A DNA stretch of 64,000 nt from Verpa conica (GCA_033030425.1 JAUFSD010000003.1:682001-746000), one strand, 5' to 3'. Numbered from the stretch's first letter, positions 1-10,452 are shown. Translations and numbers: made by a program. The notes: generated by a model from the sequence alone, not told the origin.

Positions 1-103
1 ACCTGTTGAAACGGAAGTTTTCGCAGTTGGGAGACCGGGTAGAGGTCAACAGCAGAGACAATACTTCGAATCCTAGTACAGAAATCAGTTCCAGCAACCT
101 CCA

Positions 104-1774
104 ATGCAGAGACCTCAGCCTCAGGTGATGTATCAATACCCGAATGACAACCGAATGGGAACTGGCCCAGGTGGATACAATGCCAGGAGAAACAGTATCT
201 TTCAGGAATCGTCAACTTGTTACAGGTGTGGTACTGAAGGACACCTAAGCTATGAGTGCTCTAACCCAGCCCTCCCAAGAGAGGAACAATTTAGGGTAAA
301 AGAAAGGGTAGAACAAGAGAAAGCCCAACGGATTCTAGAAAAATATGGAAGCAAACCACCGGGAGTTCCAGATGTACCGTATAATCCTCGTCAGGAACCT
401 GGAGCGCAAGCACCAAGGTCTGGAGATGTACGAGTAGGAGCGGGCCCAAATGTAGCAGAAGCATCGATGGTTGAACTCCTGTTGAGAAGAGGGAGCATGA
501 ACAGTGAAGATGACATGATGGTCCCTGAGGCAAGTTTGGTTGAGTGGTTTGATGCGGAAGCAGTTGAGAAAAGGTCAAGGGCGGAAGCTTTAGGCGATGA
601 CAGTCAATCGGGAGAGCCGGTGAAAGGAAAACAGAAAATATCGGGGCAACCAACGATGTTAAAACCGGGTGAAAGAGTGTTTGCAAAACCAGGAATCCCG
701 AGAATGCAGAAAAGCAAAGAGCCGGAGGTCATATATAAGTACAAGTCGTCCAGTGATGAAAAATCTGACAAAGCAACAAAGACCTACAAACCTCCAGGGC
801 CGGCGAAGCTCAAGAAATCGGGAACGAAACAACCTTCCGAACCCAAAATCAGACAACCAATTAGAATGATGAGAGGTCGTCAAATTGATGATGTGGTGGC
901 TAGGTTGAGAGACACTCAAGTGGTAGGTCTCACGTGGGGAGATCTATTTGAGCTTGCTCCGTTGACTAGGAGGGATGTGGCGAAGGGATTGGTTCAGGAA
1001 AGGATCCCCAAAAGAACTCCGTGTGATAAGAAACCTGCTGAAAAAAAGAAAGCTTCCGAAAAGAAGATGTCTGAAAAGAAGGCAATTGTTGAAACGTATG
1101 CGGTTGAGACTTCGAGAAGAGCACTCCCAGATGTTGGTAGTGTGGTAAACTTCTATACATTTGGCAAGGTTAAGACTGAAGGAGGACAATATCACCTGAA
1201 AAGAATTCTGGTAGATGGCGGGTCGGTAATCAATTTGATGCCTGAGCATATTGCGGTATTAATGAATTTGGAGAGGAAACCAAGCCCTGATTTGCTTGTC
1301 AAGACTGCTGATGGAGGCACATCGACTATCCATTCAATGGTTGAGGTTGACTTAGAGGTGGCTGGAGTGACTGCGACAATTACGTGTTACCTAATGCCAG
1401 GACCGAGAAAACCTACGTATGCGATTCTCCTCAGTCGACGATGGCTTAGACAGTGCCAAGCTCGTGGAGATTATAAAACAGACACATACATCATCAAGGA
1501 TCGATCTGGTGAAGAGTTCATGGTCCCGACAACAGAAGGGAAGTCAAATGATGCGGTTCCTCAAGTTGCCTTGATCCCAGGAGTGGCGGCCATTGACCTA
1601 GATGAAGAAATTGTTGAAGAACTTGAAGCCGGAGGTGACCTATTGTCGATGATAGTTGATCAGATTATAAGGGAGACAAATCATGATGATGAGTATGATG
1701 CCGCATCCGAATCCCCGTCTGATGACGAAGAAAATGAAGAAGAAAGCAAGGCGGGAAAAGGATACCGCTGCTAG
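104..1774 (+). CDS. Gag-protease of G1 (5' partial)
   Basis: Structural Gag plus protease of G1. A CCHC zinc knuckle (CX2CX4HX4C, residues 39-52) follows a Q/P-rich segment and would bind genomic RNA. A charged low-complexity linker leads to a retropepsin-like domain with the active-site turn D-G-G-S at about residue 371. The visible methionine is probably not the true start: the same frame is coding-like back to base 2 (Q-rich), broken only by one TAG at 74-76 where CAG would fit. Gag therefore likely starts before the window and carries one nonsense change here. The frame ends inside a predicted frameshift stem-loop and overlaps Pol by about 36 bases. Confidence 0.85.
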   Translation: MQRPQPQVMYQYPNDNRMGTGPGGYNARRNSIFQESSTCYRCGTEGHLSYECSNPALPREEQFRVKERVEQEKAQRILEKYGSKPPGVPDVPYNPRQEPGAQAPRSGDVRVGAGPNVAEASMVELLLRRGSMNSEDDMMVPEASLVEWFDAEAVEKRSRAEALGDDSQSGEPVKGKQKISGQPTMLKPGERVFAKPGIPRMQKSKEPEVIYKYKSSSDEKSDKATKTYKPPGPAKLKKSGTKQPSEPKIRQPIRMMRGRQIDDVVARLRDTQVVGLTWGDLFELAPLTRRDVAKGLVQERIPKRTPCDKKPAEKKKASEKKMSEKKAIVETYAVETSRRALPDVGSVVNFYTFGKVKTEGGQYHLKRILVDGGSVINLMPEHIAVLMNLERKPSPDLLVKTADGGTSTIHSMVEVDLEVAGVTATITCYLMPGPRKPTYAILLSRRWLRQCQARGDYKTDTYIIKDRSGEEFMVPTTEGKSNDAVPQVALIPGVAAIDLDEEIVEELEAGGDLLSMIVDQIIRETNHDDEYDAASESPSDDEENEEESKAGKGYRC

Positions 1775-4700
1775 GTCCTCGGGAGACTGGCAGCGGAATA
1801 GAGTATGATCCCGGAGGAAAGAAGAGAGGCTCTCAGGTTGAATGTCATGTGGTTGAGACAAGTGAGTATAGTAGACCTGAGAGAAATGAAGGTGAGACCT
1901 CGACCTTTGAGATTGGGGTGGTAGAGAGGTTGGCGAAGAAAAGACAAGGGGATATAAAGTGGACCGAGGACTTTGTTGAGCTAAGTAACAAAACCCCGGA
2001 CCCAGGAGATGGTATTGGAAGCAATGCCATCCCTGGAAATGGACGTCGCCCCACATCACATTTGGTTAAAAGAAAGACTGACATGTGGAACATTAAGAAG
2101 GAGAAAAATATAAGTCGAACAAAGAAAAAAAATTGCCGAGATCCACAAGATGACAGCTGCGAGGAAGGGTGTGAAGGGGAGTGTGAAACGAATGGTGTGG
2201 ATGAATGGAAAAAAGAAATTGATCACACCGAAAGTCTCCCTGGAACTTGTACCCTAATTGACAGACTGGCTAATACAGTATGGATGGAAAGATGCAAAAC
2301 CTTCTATGTTGATGAAGAAGGAGTGGCTCGACAACCAAATCTGTGCAATCTGATAGGGTGTGAGAAATGTGTGCTGAGAAGGCAAGCTGAACCTATGGAA
2401 GTGGAGGAACCATGGGTTCAGTTTGATGAGAGGGCGGAGTGGGTGAGGGAGGCGATGGCAGGGATAGAGCTGGGGATAAGAGAGGATGGAAATGAAGAAG
2501 TAGAAGTGATGAAGGCAGATGGAGGGGAGCAAGATCAGATGAAAATTGTGGACCCAAGAAGTGGGGAGATATTTGACATGATCAATGAGGATGATCGACT
2601 ATATGGGATTAACACCATTGGCTACCCAACGATGGAAAGACCTCAAGAGTACCTCCGAGACATAGATGAAACAGCCTCAGATGAAGTCATTTCAATATGG
2701 TTTGCCCAATCGGGAATAACCATTGGACCGGCGGCAAATAATGAATCAACACTCAGAGCGGCGAAACGGTTGCTATATACCTGGAGAGATATTTTCAGCG
2801 ATGACCTCAGCAAAGTCCCAATTTGCAAACTCACGAAGCACTGGATTCCAACGTACCCCGGAGCGATCCCTCAAAAGACCTCGAATGTTCTGTACACCAT
2901 GGAGGAGAAGGCTTGGATGGTAGAGAACTTCCCTAAATTGCTTGATGCAGGGATCATAACGTTCTCGAACTCGAGGTGGAACAGTAGGCCAAAGTTCGTC
3001 AGAAAAAAGGATGGGAAAAAGATCAGGATGGTCAATGTCTTCTGCAAGCTGAATAAGAAAACGATCCCACAGAACACTCCAATGAAACGAATCGAACCAA
3101 TCATCCAGAATCTCATGCAGTGGAGGTACGATTGCTATTGGCAGGCTGACGCAACAATGGGATATTGGGGTATCCTATTGGCTGAGGAACACGCCTACAA
3201 GACAGCATTCAATACTCCTTTTGGCCAGTTCTGTTATTTGAGGATGGGCATGGGCTTTCAGGGGGCACCTCATACGTATTCCCGAATGAAGGACATCTTT
3301 GCGGGTCCAATACCATCCCCACGGCCGGAAAAAAGTATCGCCGGAGTAACCTCAGAATGGGCATATGACTTCTTCCAAGATGACGATTATGGAGCCAATA
3401 AAGGGCCAGAGAGTCAGATAGAATTCCTTCATAAGAAATACTTCCCAAGGATTGTATGGGCGGGGTTAATGATAAACCCGTCAAAAAGCATGTTTTTCAT
3501 GACGAGTTTGAACATTCTGGGGTTTGCAGGGAGTGGAAAAGGGGGTCTTCGCCCGTCAATAGACAAGTTGGCAGCCATCCGAGAGTATCCAGTTCCACAA
3601 TCGGTAGAGGAGGTAGAGAGGTTCCTACATATGTCGACATACTTGAGACAATGGATCCCGGGACGATCTGAGCACTCCAAGATTTTGAAGACCTCAATCA
3701 CATGTGCCTATAATATCAAAGGGGCAAGGAGAGAGTTGATCTTCAATTGGCGGCCGGAACATGACATATCATTCAAGCACATCAAGAGAAGTATTGAGGA
3801 GAACATGATCTGGGGAGGAGATCCTGATGCCCAATATCATCTATCTACAGATGCGTCAAATCAAGGGATTGGTGGAGTCCTCTTTCAGTTGGTTGATTGC
3901 CCTCCTGGCACTATTGCCTCTCAAAAATACAGAGAATCGGAAAGGATCATCATGTTTTTGTCGAAACCGTTAGCCCCTGCAGAGACTCGATATCATACCA
4001 CAGAGAGGGAGGCATTGGCTGTTGTTAGATGCATGAGTGAAGTAGGCTGGATGATAGTGGGGTCCCCGTATCCAGTCAAAATATACACGGACCACCAAGC
4101 CCTTGTGTCGATTCTGAGAGGGGATGATGCCAAAGGTCGGATGGTCAGATGGCAGATACAGCTAGCCCAATATGACATGGAGATACATCATGTACCTGGC
4201 AACCAGAATGTAATTGCGGATGGCATGTCAAGGATGAGGACGAGGGAAGAACCTGTATCCGATAGTGAAAATGGGGATGTCATGGCGGTGGAAGTAGTGG
4301 AGAAGGAGATGAGAAAAGAGAGAGAGTTGTGGGCAGAGTGGAGGGATGATGAGTGGTATGGCCTGTTAGTAGAGTATAAACTCACGGGGGAGATTCCGAT
4401 GAAGCGAATTGAAGCAAAACGGGGGGTTGTGGGACTCACAGCACCAGAGGTCAAGAAGTGGAAGAGACGCTTACGGCAACAATCAGCAAAATTTGTACTG
4501 ATAGGAGACTCTGAGAGATCTGCGGTGGAGGTGATTGGAACAGAAAATCAAGAACCAAAATCGCCAAGGAGCCTGCTGTACAAGGAGAGGAATGGGGAGT
4601 TGGCCGTATGCGTCAAGAAAGCAGAGGTAAAGACAGTGTTGGTATGGGCGCACGACTCTCATGGTCATTTTGCGGAAGCTATCACCTTAAAGAAGCTAGT

Positions 4701-5928
4701 AGGACGATACTACTGGCCTATGAGGAATAGGGATACCGCATATTATTGCAGATCATGCGATTCCTGTCAAAGGGTGGGCCCATTAAGACCATCTCAGGAA
4801 CTTCTTCCTATCTTGCAGCTGCAGCCTTGGGACCTATTGGGGATAGACTTTATCGGGCCAATATCACCACTATCGAGCACAAATGCAAGATACATTCTCC
4901 TGGTAGTAGATTACTTCACGAGGTATCTATTTACAAAGGCAGTTCAAAAGAATGACAGCGAAGTCGTAGTCACGTTCCTACAAGAAATCGGATCCCTCCT
5001 TGGTTGGCCTAGAGCAATATATTGTGACAATGGATCTCACTTTGTCAGTCAAAGAGTGCAAGATTTGCTAAGGCTGAAAGGGGTTAAGCAATACCCTGCC
5101 CCCAAATCACACCCGTCGTCGGTTGGTTTGGCTGAGAGATACGTTCAGTTGGTAGTTTTAGGGCTGAGAACCTTGCTGTCGACGTTCCCCGAGAAACAAC
5201 TGTTGTGGAGTACAGTATTACCCCAGATTACCCATGCAATAAACACAAGGATCATCAGAACACATGGATACACCCCAAGCCAGTTGTTGTTTTGTTTCAA
5301 TATCAGGCAAAATCACCTGGATGCATCACCGCGTGATCGAATTGTTTCAGCTGTGATAGCGGCAACTGGAGACGATATAAGGACCTTGGAAGAAGTAGAG
5401 AGGTCAAAAAATGCTGCAGACCCAGTAGGAACCTTTGATGCGGGGGCGTCAACGGAAATTTGGGCATATCATCAAAAGATGGCCAAGGTAGAGGAGGCTA
5501 GAGAGTGTGATAGAGAGAGGATGATCTCTAAGGGTGTTCCAACGAGAAGTGGTAGAGTATGGGAAGCTCCAGTTGAGGGTGATCTAGTCTTGCTTCGGAG
5601 ATTTGAGATTGACAAACAGCATGGTCGCAAACTAGACCCAAAATGGGAGGGCCCGTATGAATTGAGGGATATATCGTGGCATGGAAAATCTGGCAGACTC
5701 TATGATCTCAAAACAGGAGAGATCGCCAGAGTCCGCAAGTCTGGATTGAGAGAAAAGGTCCATTTAGACGATGTGAAGATATTCATCCCGAGGGAGGAGA
5801 AGTGGTTAGGGTTTGATGGGGATCTGATGGAATTAGGGCATCTCAAGTTTGTGGGGATGTGCGAGAAATTGGATTCAGAGGGGTGCGGAGGAGAAACGAC
5901 GAGGTGGGGACGAAAAGTGAAGTTGTGA
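1738..5928 (+). CDS. Pol polyprotein of G1 (RT-RNase H-integrase)
   Basis: Copies and integrates the element. The frame has no upstream initiator of its own need: it opens at 1738 inside Gag and is probably reached by frameshift at 1753-1759. The first in-frame ATG is at 1849 and residue numbers below count from it. Reverse transcriptase: first Asp in QADATMGYW, FQGAP motif, catalytic F-Q-D-D at 509-512 (variant of YXDD). RNase H: STDAS with Asp about 668, then TEREAL. Integrase: HHCC zinc finger (HX3H...CX2C), then D, D-N-G and E in a D-X35-E arrangement (GIDF, CDNG, LAERY). The C-terminus is basic with no chromodomain. The frame is intact over more than 1350 codons. Confidence 0.93.
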   Translation, partial: RRKQGGKRIPLLGPRETGSGIEYDPGGKKRGSQVECHVVETSEYSRPERNEGETSTFEIGVVERLAKKRQGDIKWTEDFVELSNKTPDPGDGIGSNAIPGNGRRPTSHLVKRKTDMWNIKKEKNISRTKKKNCRDPQDDSCEEGCEGECETNGVDEWKKEIDHTESLPGTCTLIDRLANTVWMERCKTFYVDEEGVARQPNLCNLIGCEKCVLRRQAEPMEVEEPWVQFDERAEWVREAMAGIELGIREDGNEEVEVMKADGGEQDQMKIVDPRSGEIFDMINEDDRLYGINTIGYPTMERPQEYLRDIDETASDEVISIWFAQSGITIGPAANNESTLRAAKRLLYTWRDIFSDDLSKVPICKLTKHWIPTYPGAIPQKTSNVLYTMEEKAWMVENFPKLLDAGIITFSNSRWNSRPKFVRKKDGKKIRMVNVFCKLNKKTIPQNTPMKRIEPIIQNLMQWRYDCYWQADATMGYWGILLAEEHAYKTAFNTPFGQFCYLRMGMGFQGAPHTYSRMKDIFAGPIPSPRPEKSIAGVTSEWAYDFFQDDDYGANKGPESQIEFLHKKYFPRIVWAGLMINPSKSMFFMTSLNILGFAGSGKGGLRPSIDKLAAIREYPVPQSVEEVERFLHMSTYLRQWIPGRSEHSKILKTSITCAYNIKGARRELIFNWRPEHDISFKHIKRSIEENMIWGGDPDAQYHLSTDASNQGIGGVLFQLVDCPPGTIASQKYRESERIIMFLSKPLAPAETRYHTTEREALAVVRCMSEVGWMIVGSPYPVKIYTDHQALVSILRGDDAKGRMVRWQIQLAQYDMEIHHVPGNQNVIADGMSRMRTREEPVSDSENGDVMAVEVVEKEMRKERELWAEWRDDEWYGLLVEYKLTGEIPMKRIEAKRGVVGLTAPEVKKWKRRLRQQSAKFVLIGDSERSAVEVIGTENQEPKSPRSLLYKERNGELAVCVKKAEVKTVLVWAHDSHGHFAEAITLKKLVGRYYWPMRNRDTAYYCRSCDSCQRVGPLRPSQELLPILQLQPWDLLGIDFIGPISPLSSTNARYILLVVDYFTRYLFTKAVQKNDSEVVVTFLQEIGSLLGWPRAIYCDNGSHFVSQRVQDLLRLKGVKQYPAPKSHPSSVGLAERYVQLVVLGLRTLLSTFPEKQLLWSTVLPQITHAINTRIIRTHGYTPSQLLFCFNIRQNHLDASPRDRIVSAVIAATGDDIRTLEEVERSKNAADPVGTFDAGASTEIWAYHQKMAKVEEARECDRERMISKGVPTRSGRVWEAPVEGDLVLLRRFEIDKQHGRKLDPKWEGPYELRDISWHGKSGRLYDLKTGEIARVRKSGLREKVHLDDVKIFIPREEKWLGFDGDLMELGHLKFVGMCEKLDSEGCGGETTRWGRKVKL
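1753..1796 (+). promoter_or_regulatory. Programmed -1 ribosomal frameshift signal joining Gag-Pro to Pol
   Basis: Slippery heptamer G GGA AAA (1753-1759) lies in phase with the Gag-Pro codons (gcG GGA AAA). A 5-nt spacer is followed by a 10-bp stem: CCGCTGCTAG (1765-1774) pairs with CTGGCAGCGG (1787-1796), one G-U pair, 12-nt loop. The Gag stop TAG is the inner end of the 5' strand. Slipping back one base enters the Pol frame, open from 1738 with no stop before 5928. Heptamer, spacer, stem and direction all match the established -1 frameshift layout. Confidence 0.8.
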
Positions 5929-6690
5929 GATTGGGAGAAATGTGTGCTGGAAAATGTGTGATGAGCTTTCTGTTTGTTTGCGGTGCTATGAGTGATGGGA
6001 GGAATGGAACGAGTGGTGGTAGTTTAGTGGTTGTCGCTGAACGATGATTTGGTGTGTTGTATAGTGTTATCAAATGGGGGGGTTTTTTGTTTTTTTCTCG
6101 TTGTGAGGTTGCTATTGCTCTTGCTGTTGATAGTGTTTTTGTTTTTTGTTTCTTTTTTTTCATTGTTTAAGGGGATGATTACGAACAGAAAGAAAAAAGG
6201 GAAGATCTGTGGCACTAGACTAGTGGCACCAGACTAGTGGTTAGGTTTATTAGCTAGATATAGGTCACTGTTGCTGGACCTAGTCCTTGACCAATAACAT
6301 CATCATTGTGTTCGTTGATAGATCATCTTGATTTGTCCACGAATAGTCAGAGGAACACATCGAGCCTCCACAGTACTTATTGTTACATGCAATTACTAAT
6401 ACTTTCTATCCCGTCACACGTAGAAGAATTTGGATCATAGCAACCGATATGTTTTAATTTTCCTAAAAAACCAGAACACTTCAATAAACATTGAAAAATG
6501 GATATATATAAAACTTGAGTCCCATAAGAAGCATCTATTGACTTGGGGATGTGTTTATTATATCAGTGGAGTATTAATCTGTGCACTAACCAAAAAATGT
6601 CATAATTTTTCTACTGTTCAGTAATTGATAAAACTCCTTATAGGAATCTCTTAATGTATCTGAGATTAATATGGTTTAGTAACAGGATTG
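5929..6690. other. G1 3' untranslated region and presumed 3' LTR; no gene
   Basis: GT-rich sequence with a T-rich stretch near 6085-6170, a purine run near 6186-6205 and a short direct repeat containing GGCACTAGACTAGTGG at about 6212-6240. No convincing protein. Presumed to be the 3' end of G1 but its outer LTR boundary is not visible. Confidence 0.4.
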
Positions 6691-6842
6691 TGACACAATA
6701 ACACTGTAGTTTGGTGCAAGCACTGCTTGGCACCACACTAGAAGGATAATTGCAGTAGGAGTGAGGTTTTAGGCTAAGCCTAGTAGCTATCTCAAAGAGA
6801 TTGACTAACTAAATTTATTAAGGTAGAAAACTAAAGAACTTT
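6691..6842 (+). repeat. Diverged family A LTR 5' fragment
   Basis: Starts TGTGACACAATAACACTG and follows the first ~150 bases of family A, including the shared block AGGCTAAGCCTAGTAGC and the CTCAAAGAGATTGACTAACTA segment, then loses similarity. More diverged than the other A copies. Confidence 0.6.
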
Positions 6843-6942
6843 AATAATGTTGCAGGCTCTGCCTGTAACAGACCTACTAGGCCACTAGGCCACTACATGC
6901 TTAAAGAGTTGTACCAGTACCAGTGAAGTGGTAGAATTGTGT

Positions 6943-7629
6943 CAAGAACACTTATTTCCTAGTCTGCCTTGTTGTAAAAACCGATCACCTATTGGGGAAC
7001 AGCAGGCGATAATCACAAGGCAAGTGTAACACAATCACACACTAGTTAGCTTCAAGCTCTGCTCGGCACCTTACTAGTAGGGTAATTGTGATAGGGGGAG
7101 GTTTCAGGCTAAGCCTAGTAGCTATCTCAAAGAGATTGACTAACTAGACTAGACTCGGTAGGCTAATATACTGATGTGAACTAAAGGTAGCCGGTCAATT
7201 GCATATATTGATAACTAACTTAGGTAGCTGAATCCTGCCGACCCAAAACTAGCTAGACACGGCAGGTTTTATACTAAAACAAAAACATACATAAACTAGC
7301 CGGGGCATTCTATTCTCCGGTCCAAAAACAGGTAAACAATAAACAAAAATAACTCAGCACAACCATTCCTCCATTTCTGTCATGTTCCTCCGATCCTGGT
7401 ACCCTAATCTCCGATCCATGCCAGGATCAAAATACTAAAGAAATACTAATCATCCCGATCCGGTACTATCTCGGTACGATAATTGCTCCGCTTCCGGCGG
7501 GGTTCCCAAACATAGTAAATTAGATTCAAAAAAAACAATAAAGAAATCCCAAGGTGGTTAGTGCCATAACCGCATCCAAAACAAGTAAAACAAAGAGCAA
7601 AGTAACACAGCAGGGGCGGTTACAGCAAG
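6943..7629. repeat. Fragments of unit H ends, split by LTR A1
   Basis: Begins with 32 bases matching the first bases of unit H (TGTCAAGAACACT...), then joins directly to the reverse complement of H's other end (TGTAAAAACCGATCACC..., from 6975). The A1 LTR interrupts this, and the H-like sequence resumes with the duplicated GCAAG at 7625. The two H ends lie head-on, so this is a rearranged remnant. Confidence 0.55.
7025..7624 (+). mobile_element. Solo LTR A1 (family A, 600 bp)
   Basis: Begins TGTAACACAATCACACAC and ends GGGGCGGTTACA, with exact 5-bp target duplication GCAAG at 7020-7024 and 7625-7629. Family A recurs at 7850, 12126 (inverted) and 30851. No internal region is left, so this is a solo LTR. 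Confidence 0.9.
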
Positions 7630-7849
7630 GCTACATCAGCAAACTTGAAGGTTTCTCTCTGACGCATCTGATGCATTTGAGGCTTGGGATGCAGTTGGTG
7701 GAATTTGACAATCAGGAGACGGGATCTGTCTCAGAGACGCTCGGCTTGCTGTCAGAGCTCTCAGGAGAGCCCCAAAGGCTCCCATAGTCACCTCTGGAGG
7801 CGTCAGGAGACGTCTGAAGACTCTATAGTAGTCTCTGGGGGGGGCTTGC
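7630..7849. repeat. D-type repeat (GGAGAC-rich)
   Basis: Sequence rich in variants of CAGGAGACG/TCTGAAGACTC, similar in motif to 11390-11700. Short reading frames arise from the repeat and are not credible genes. Confidence 0.4.
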
Positions 7850-9359
7850 TGTAACACAATCACACACTTGTTTGGTGCAAGCACTGCTCGGCACTAATCT
7901 AGTGGATGAATTGCAGTAGGGGGAGGTTTCAGGCTAAGCCTAGTAGCTATCTCAAAGAGATTGACTAATTAGGCTAGACTCGGTAGGCTAATATACTGAT
8001 ATGAACTAAAGTGTTGTAGGCACCTGATAAGAGGAGTATTTCTGGGAACCATGAAGACCACTTGTTTGACTATCTAGGTAACTTAATCTCTTGTTCGTTT
8101 CTTGAAAAACGTGACAGGGGTTTGGAGAGAAGCACGTGTGGATATTATTGCTGGTGGCTATCTCCTGCAGGGCGCCCCACTATGCCACCCACCGGGTGCT
8201 GGGGGGGCCCCTCAGAGTTGCTGTAAACGCATAGTAAAAACACAAGCTTTAGACCCCAAAAATAACCCCTGGAACGTCAGGAAAATTCGTCTGTCCGAGC
8301 CAAATCCGGAGGGTATATGAGAGGGCATGATTTGGAGCTGACTGGTGAAAGAATCGAGGAAATTGGATAAGAACTGACGGAGTTGTGCCCTCCGCCAGTT
8401 GGGGCATATTTCTTGACAACTAACGGTATGGAGGAAGGCCCGGCTTCCCAGTACTGCTTGCTGATTAGTACCAAAGGGCTTTGGTGACTCTCTGCCACGA
8501 GGGAACATGCAAGGACGGAACAGATACGGTGGTTAGTACACTTATCAGCCCGTTTGCAGAGTACAGATTGGTTCACTAACAGCTTTACGTGATTGCATTA
8601 CTCTAGTACACCTTTGGGCTTGACTAGAATAGACAATAGGGCCGGGATAAAGTGCTTGGACTGGTCGGGTTTTGTATAAGTATGGGGAGAATGTATTTAT
8701 ATTGGTTTTGTTACTGTGTTGTAAGATTTGTATTGTATGGCGTGATTGCTTGGCAGGTTTTCAGGGTCTTTGGGGGTTCCCAGGCATTTGTATTAGGATT
8801 TAGAATAAATCTGCGAGCCCAAACCGCGGTATATAAAATAGTCGGCAGATTTGTCTCTTTACCAGAACATCAACGGGAAGAACGAGTCTTATCAATATAT
8901 TTGAATCTATCGAACTACCTTTACTTTATAACTCTGTTACAAACAACTTGCTTGTGACTTTCGAAGCTTCAACTGAACAACTTTCCGCTTTATCTAACCA
9001 ACCCTAGTGAGTCTTGACAATATCGTAGTTTGTAACTCCCTTGTGCGATTTAAAGGAACAACTACTACCGTTGACTGAGGAAACCTTGATAGTTGGTATC
9101 TTATACCTTCGGACCGAACTCTAAGCTTGACGGGACGTAGCCTGGACAATTGTATAGGCCAGTTTTACATAAAGGTAGCCGGTCAATTGCATATATTGAT
9201 AACTAACTTAGGTAGCTGAATCCTACCTTCCCAAAACTAGCTAGACACGGCAGGTTTTATACTAAAACAAAAACATACATAAACTAGCCAGGGCATTCCA
9301 TGCTCCGGTCCAAAAACAAGTAAACAGTAATCAAAAATAACACAGCAGGGGCGGTTACA
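7850..9359 (+). mobile_element. Solo LTR A2 split by LTR B1
   Basis: Family A LTR with target duplication CTTGC (7845-7849 and 9360-9364). LTR B1 sits inside it with its own duplication. The 3' part lacks about 200 bases present in A1, apparently deleted between AAAAATAAC-like repeats. A2 is therefore older than B1. Confidence 0.88.
8012..9169 (+). mobile_element. Solo LTR B1 (family B, 1158 bp)
   Basis: Starts TGTTGTAGGCACCTGATAAG and ends GGCCAGTTTTACA, flanked by exact TAAAG duplications (8007-8011, 9170-9174). A TATA-like GTATATAAAAT lies near 8830. The same sequence flanks the G3 chromovirus next to a polypurine tract, so B is the LTR of that chromovirus family. Small frames inside recur in every B copy and are not genes. 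Confidence 0.92.
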
Positions 9360-9364
9360 CTTGC

Positions 9365-10452
9365 TAGTCACGCTGGCAGTCACGCTGGGAGTCACGGTTC
9401 AGAGTTTTTAAAAATTTATTTATTTTACTATGTACATTTTCTAGTCTATATACAAAATACTGCTGCTTTGCCCCCTCTGCCTGCCCCCCCTGCTTGCCTG
9501 CTGCCTGCTGCCTGCTGTCGCGCTGGGAGTTGTCTGACGGTCACGTTGAGGAGTAGGATATAGGGGGGTTCGTACCGCCACGGGTAGGTTGTTCACTTGG
9601 TAGCCCGGAGGCTGCTGGGGGTCCTGGAAGGGTCCTAGGGAAAGTGTTGCTGCTGCTGTCGCGCTGGGGGGGGGTCCTGGGGGTCCTGCTGCTGCTGCTG
9701 CGCTGGACGTCCTGTGGGAGTCACGTCAACACGTTGGACATGGAGTGTTTGTACCTGGACCGGTAGGTTGTTTGCTTGGTGGCCCGGAGGCTGCTGGAGC
9801 CTTGCTGGAGGTCCTGGGGGGGTCTGCTGCCTGCTGCTGCGCTGGGTGTCAGCTCGAGGTCCAGCCGACACGTCCGACACAGGAAGTTCGTACCTACTTG
9901 GGTAAGATGTTCTCTCTATAGGAGAGAACCTGCCCCCCGTCTGCCTGCCTGCCTGCCTGCTTGCTTGCTTGCTGCATGCTGTCGCGCTGGGCGTCAGTTC
10001 GAGATCCAGTCGACACGTCGGACATGGAAGGTTTGTATCTCGATGGGTAGGTTGTTCTCTTGGTGGCCCGGAGACTGCTGGAGCCTTGCTGGAGGTCCTG
10101 GTGGGGTCCTAGGGGGTCTGCTGCCTGCTGCTGCGCTGGGTGTCAGCTCGAGGTCCAGTCGATGTGTCGGACAAAGGGTGTTCGTACCTGGACGGGTAGG
10201 TTATTCTCTTGGTGGCCCGAAGACTGCTGAAGACTGCTGGAGCCTTGCTGGGGGTCCTGAGGGGGTCCTGCTGCTGCTATTGCGCTGGGGGTTCTCTGGA
10301 GGTCACGTCAACGTGTCGGACATGGAAAGTTTGTACCACGATGGGTAGGTTGTTCTCTTGGTGGCCTGGAGACTGCTGAAGGCTGCTGGAGCCTTGCTGG
10401 AGGCCGTGGAGAGGTCTTGCTGCAGTTGTCGCGCTGGGGATTCTCTGGGGGT
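9365..10452 (+). repeat. GC-rich tandem repeat, period about 150 bp
   Basis: Imperfect units recur about every 150 bases, each with CTGCTGCTGCGCTGG, a CACGTCRACRCGTYGGACATGG-like segment, a GTTTGTACC-like segment and TGGTGGCCCGGAGGCTGCTGG. The array resumes at 11068 after LTR C1, which landed in one unit. Long frames across it come from low stop-codon content, not from a gene. Confidence 0.75.

Larger units (their letters stand above)
1..6210 (+). mobile_element. Ty3/gypsy-like retrotransposon G1, 5' end outside window
   Basis: Internal region of an LTR retrotransposon: Gag with zinc knuckle and retropepsin, then a separate RT-RNase H-integrase frame. The 5' LTR and start of Gag lie before base 1. 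After the Pol stop comes about 250 bases of GT-rich sequence, then a purine-rich run near 6186-6205 followed by TGTGGCACTAG at about 6211. I read this as polypurine tract and 3' LTR start, but cannot confirm it without the 5' LTR. Pol has no chromodomain and shows no similarity to the G2/G3 chromoviruses beyond the shared enzyme motifs, so it is a separate lineage. Pol is uninterrupted, suggesting a recent copy. Confidence 0.9.

Noticed and set aside
8102..8957. ORFs with similar peptides in 8102-8957, 12579-13339, 20151-20889, 31545-32960
   Set aside because: They recur only because LTR B copies are near-identical; both strands and several frames look equally open and no domain is recognisable.
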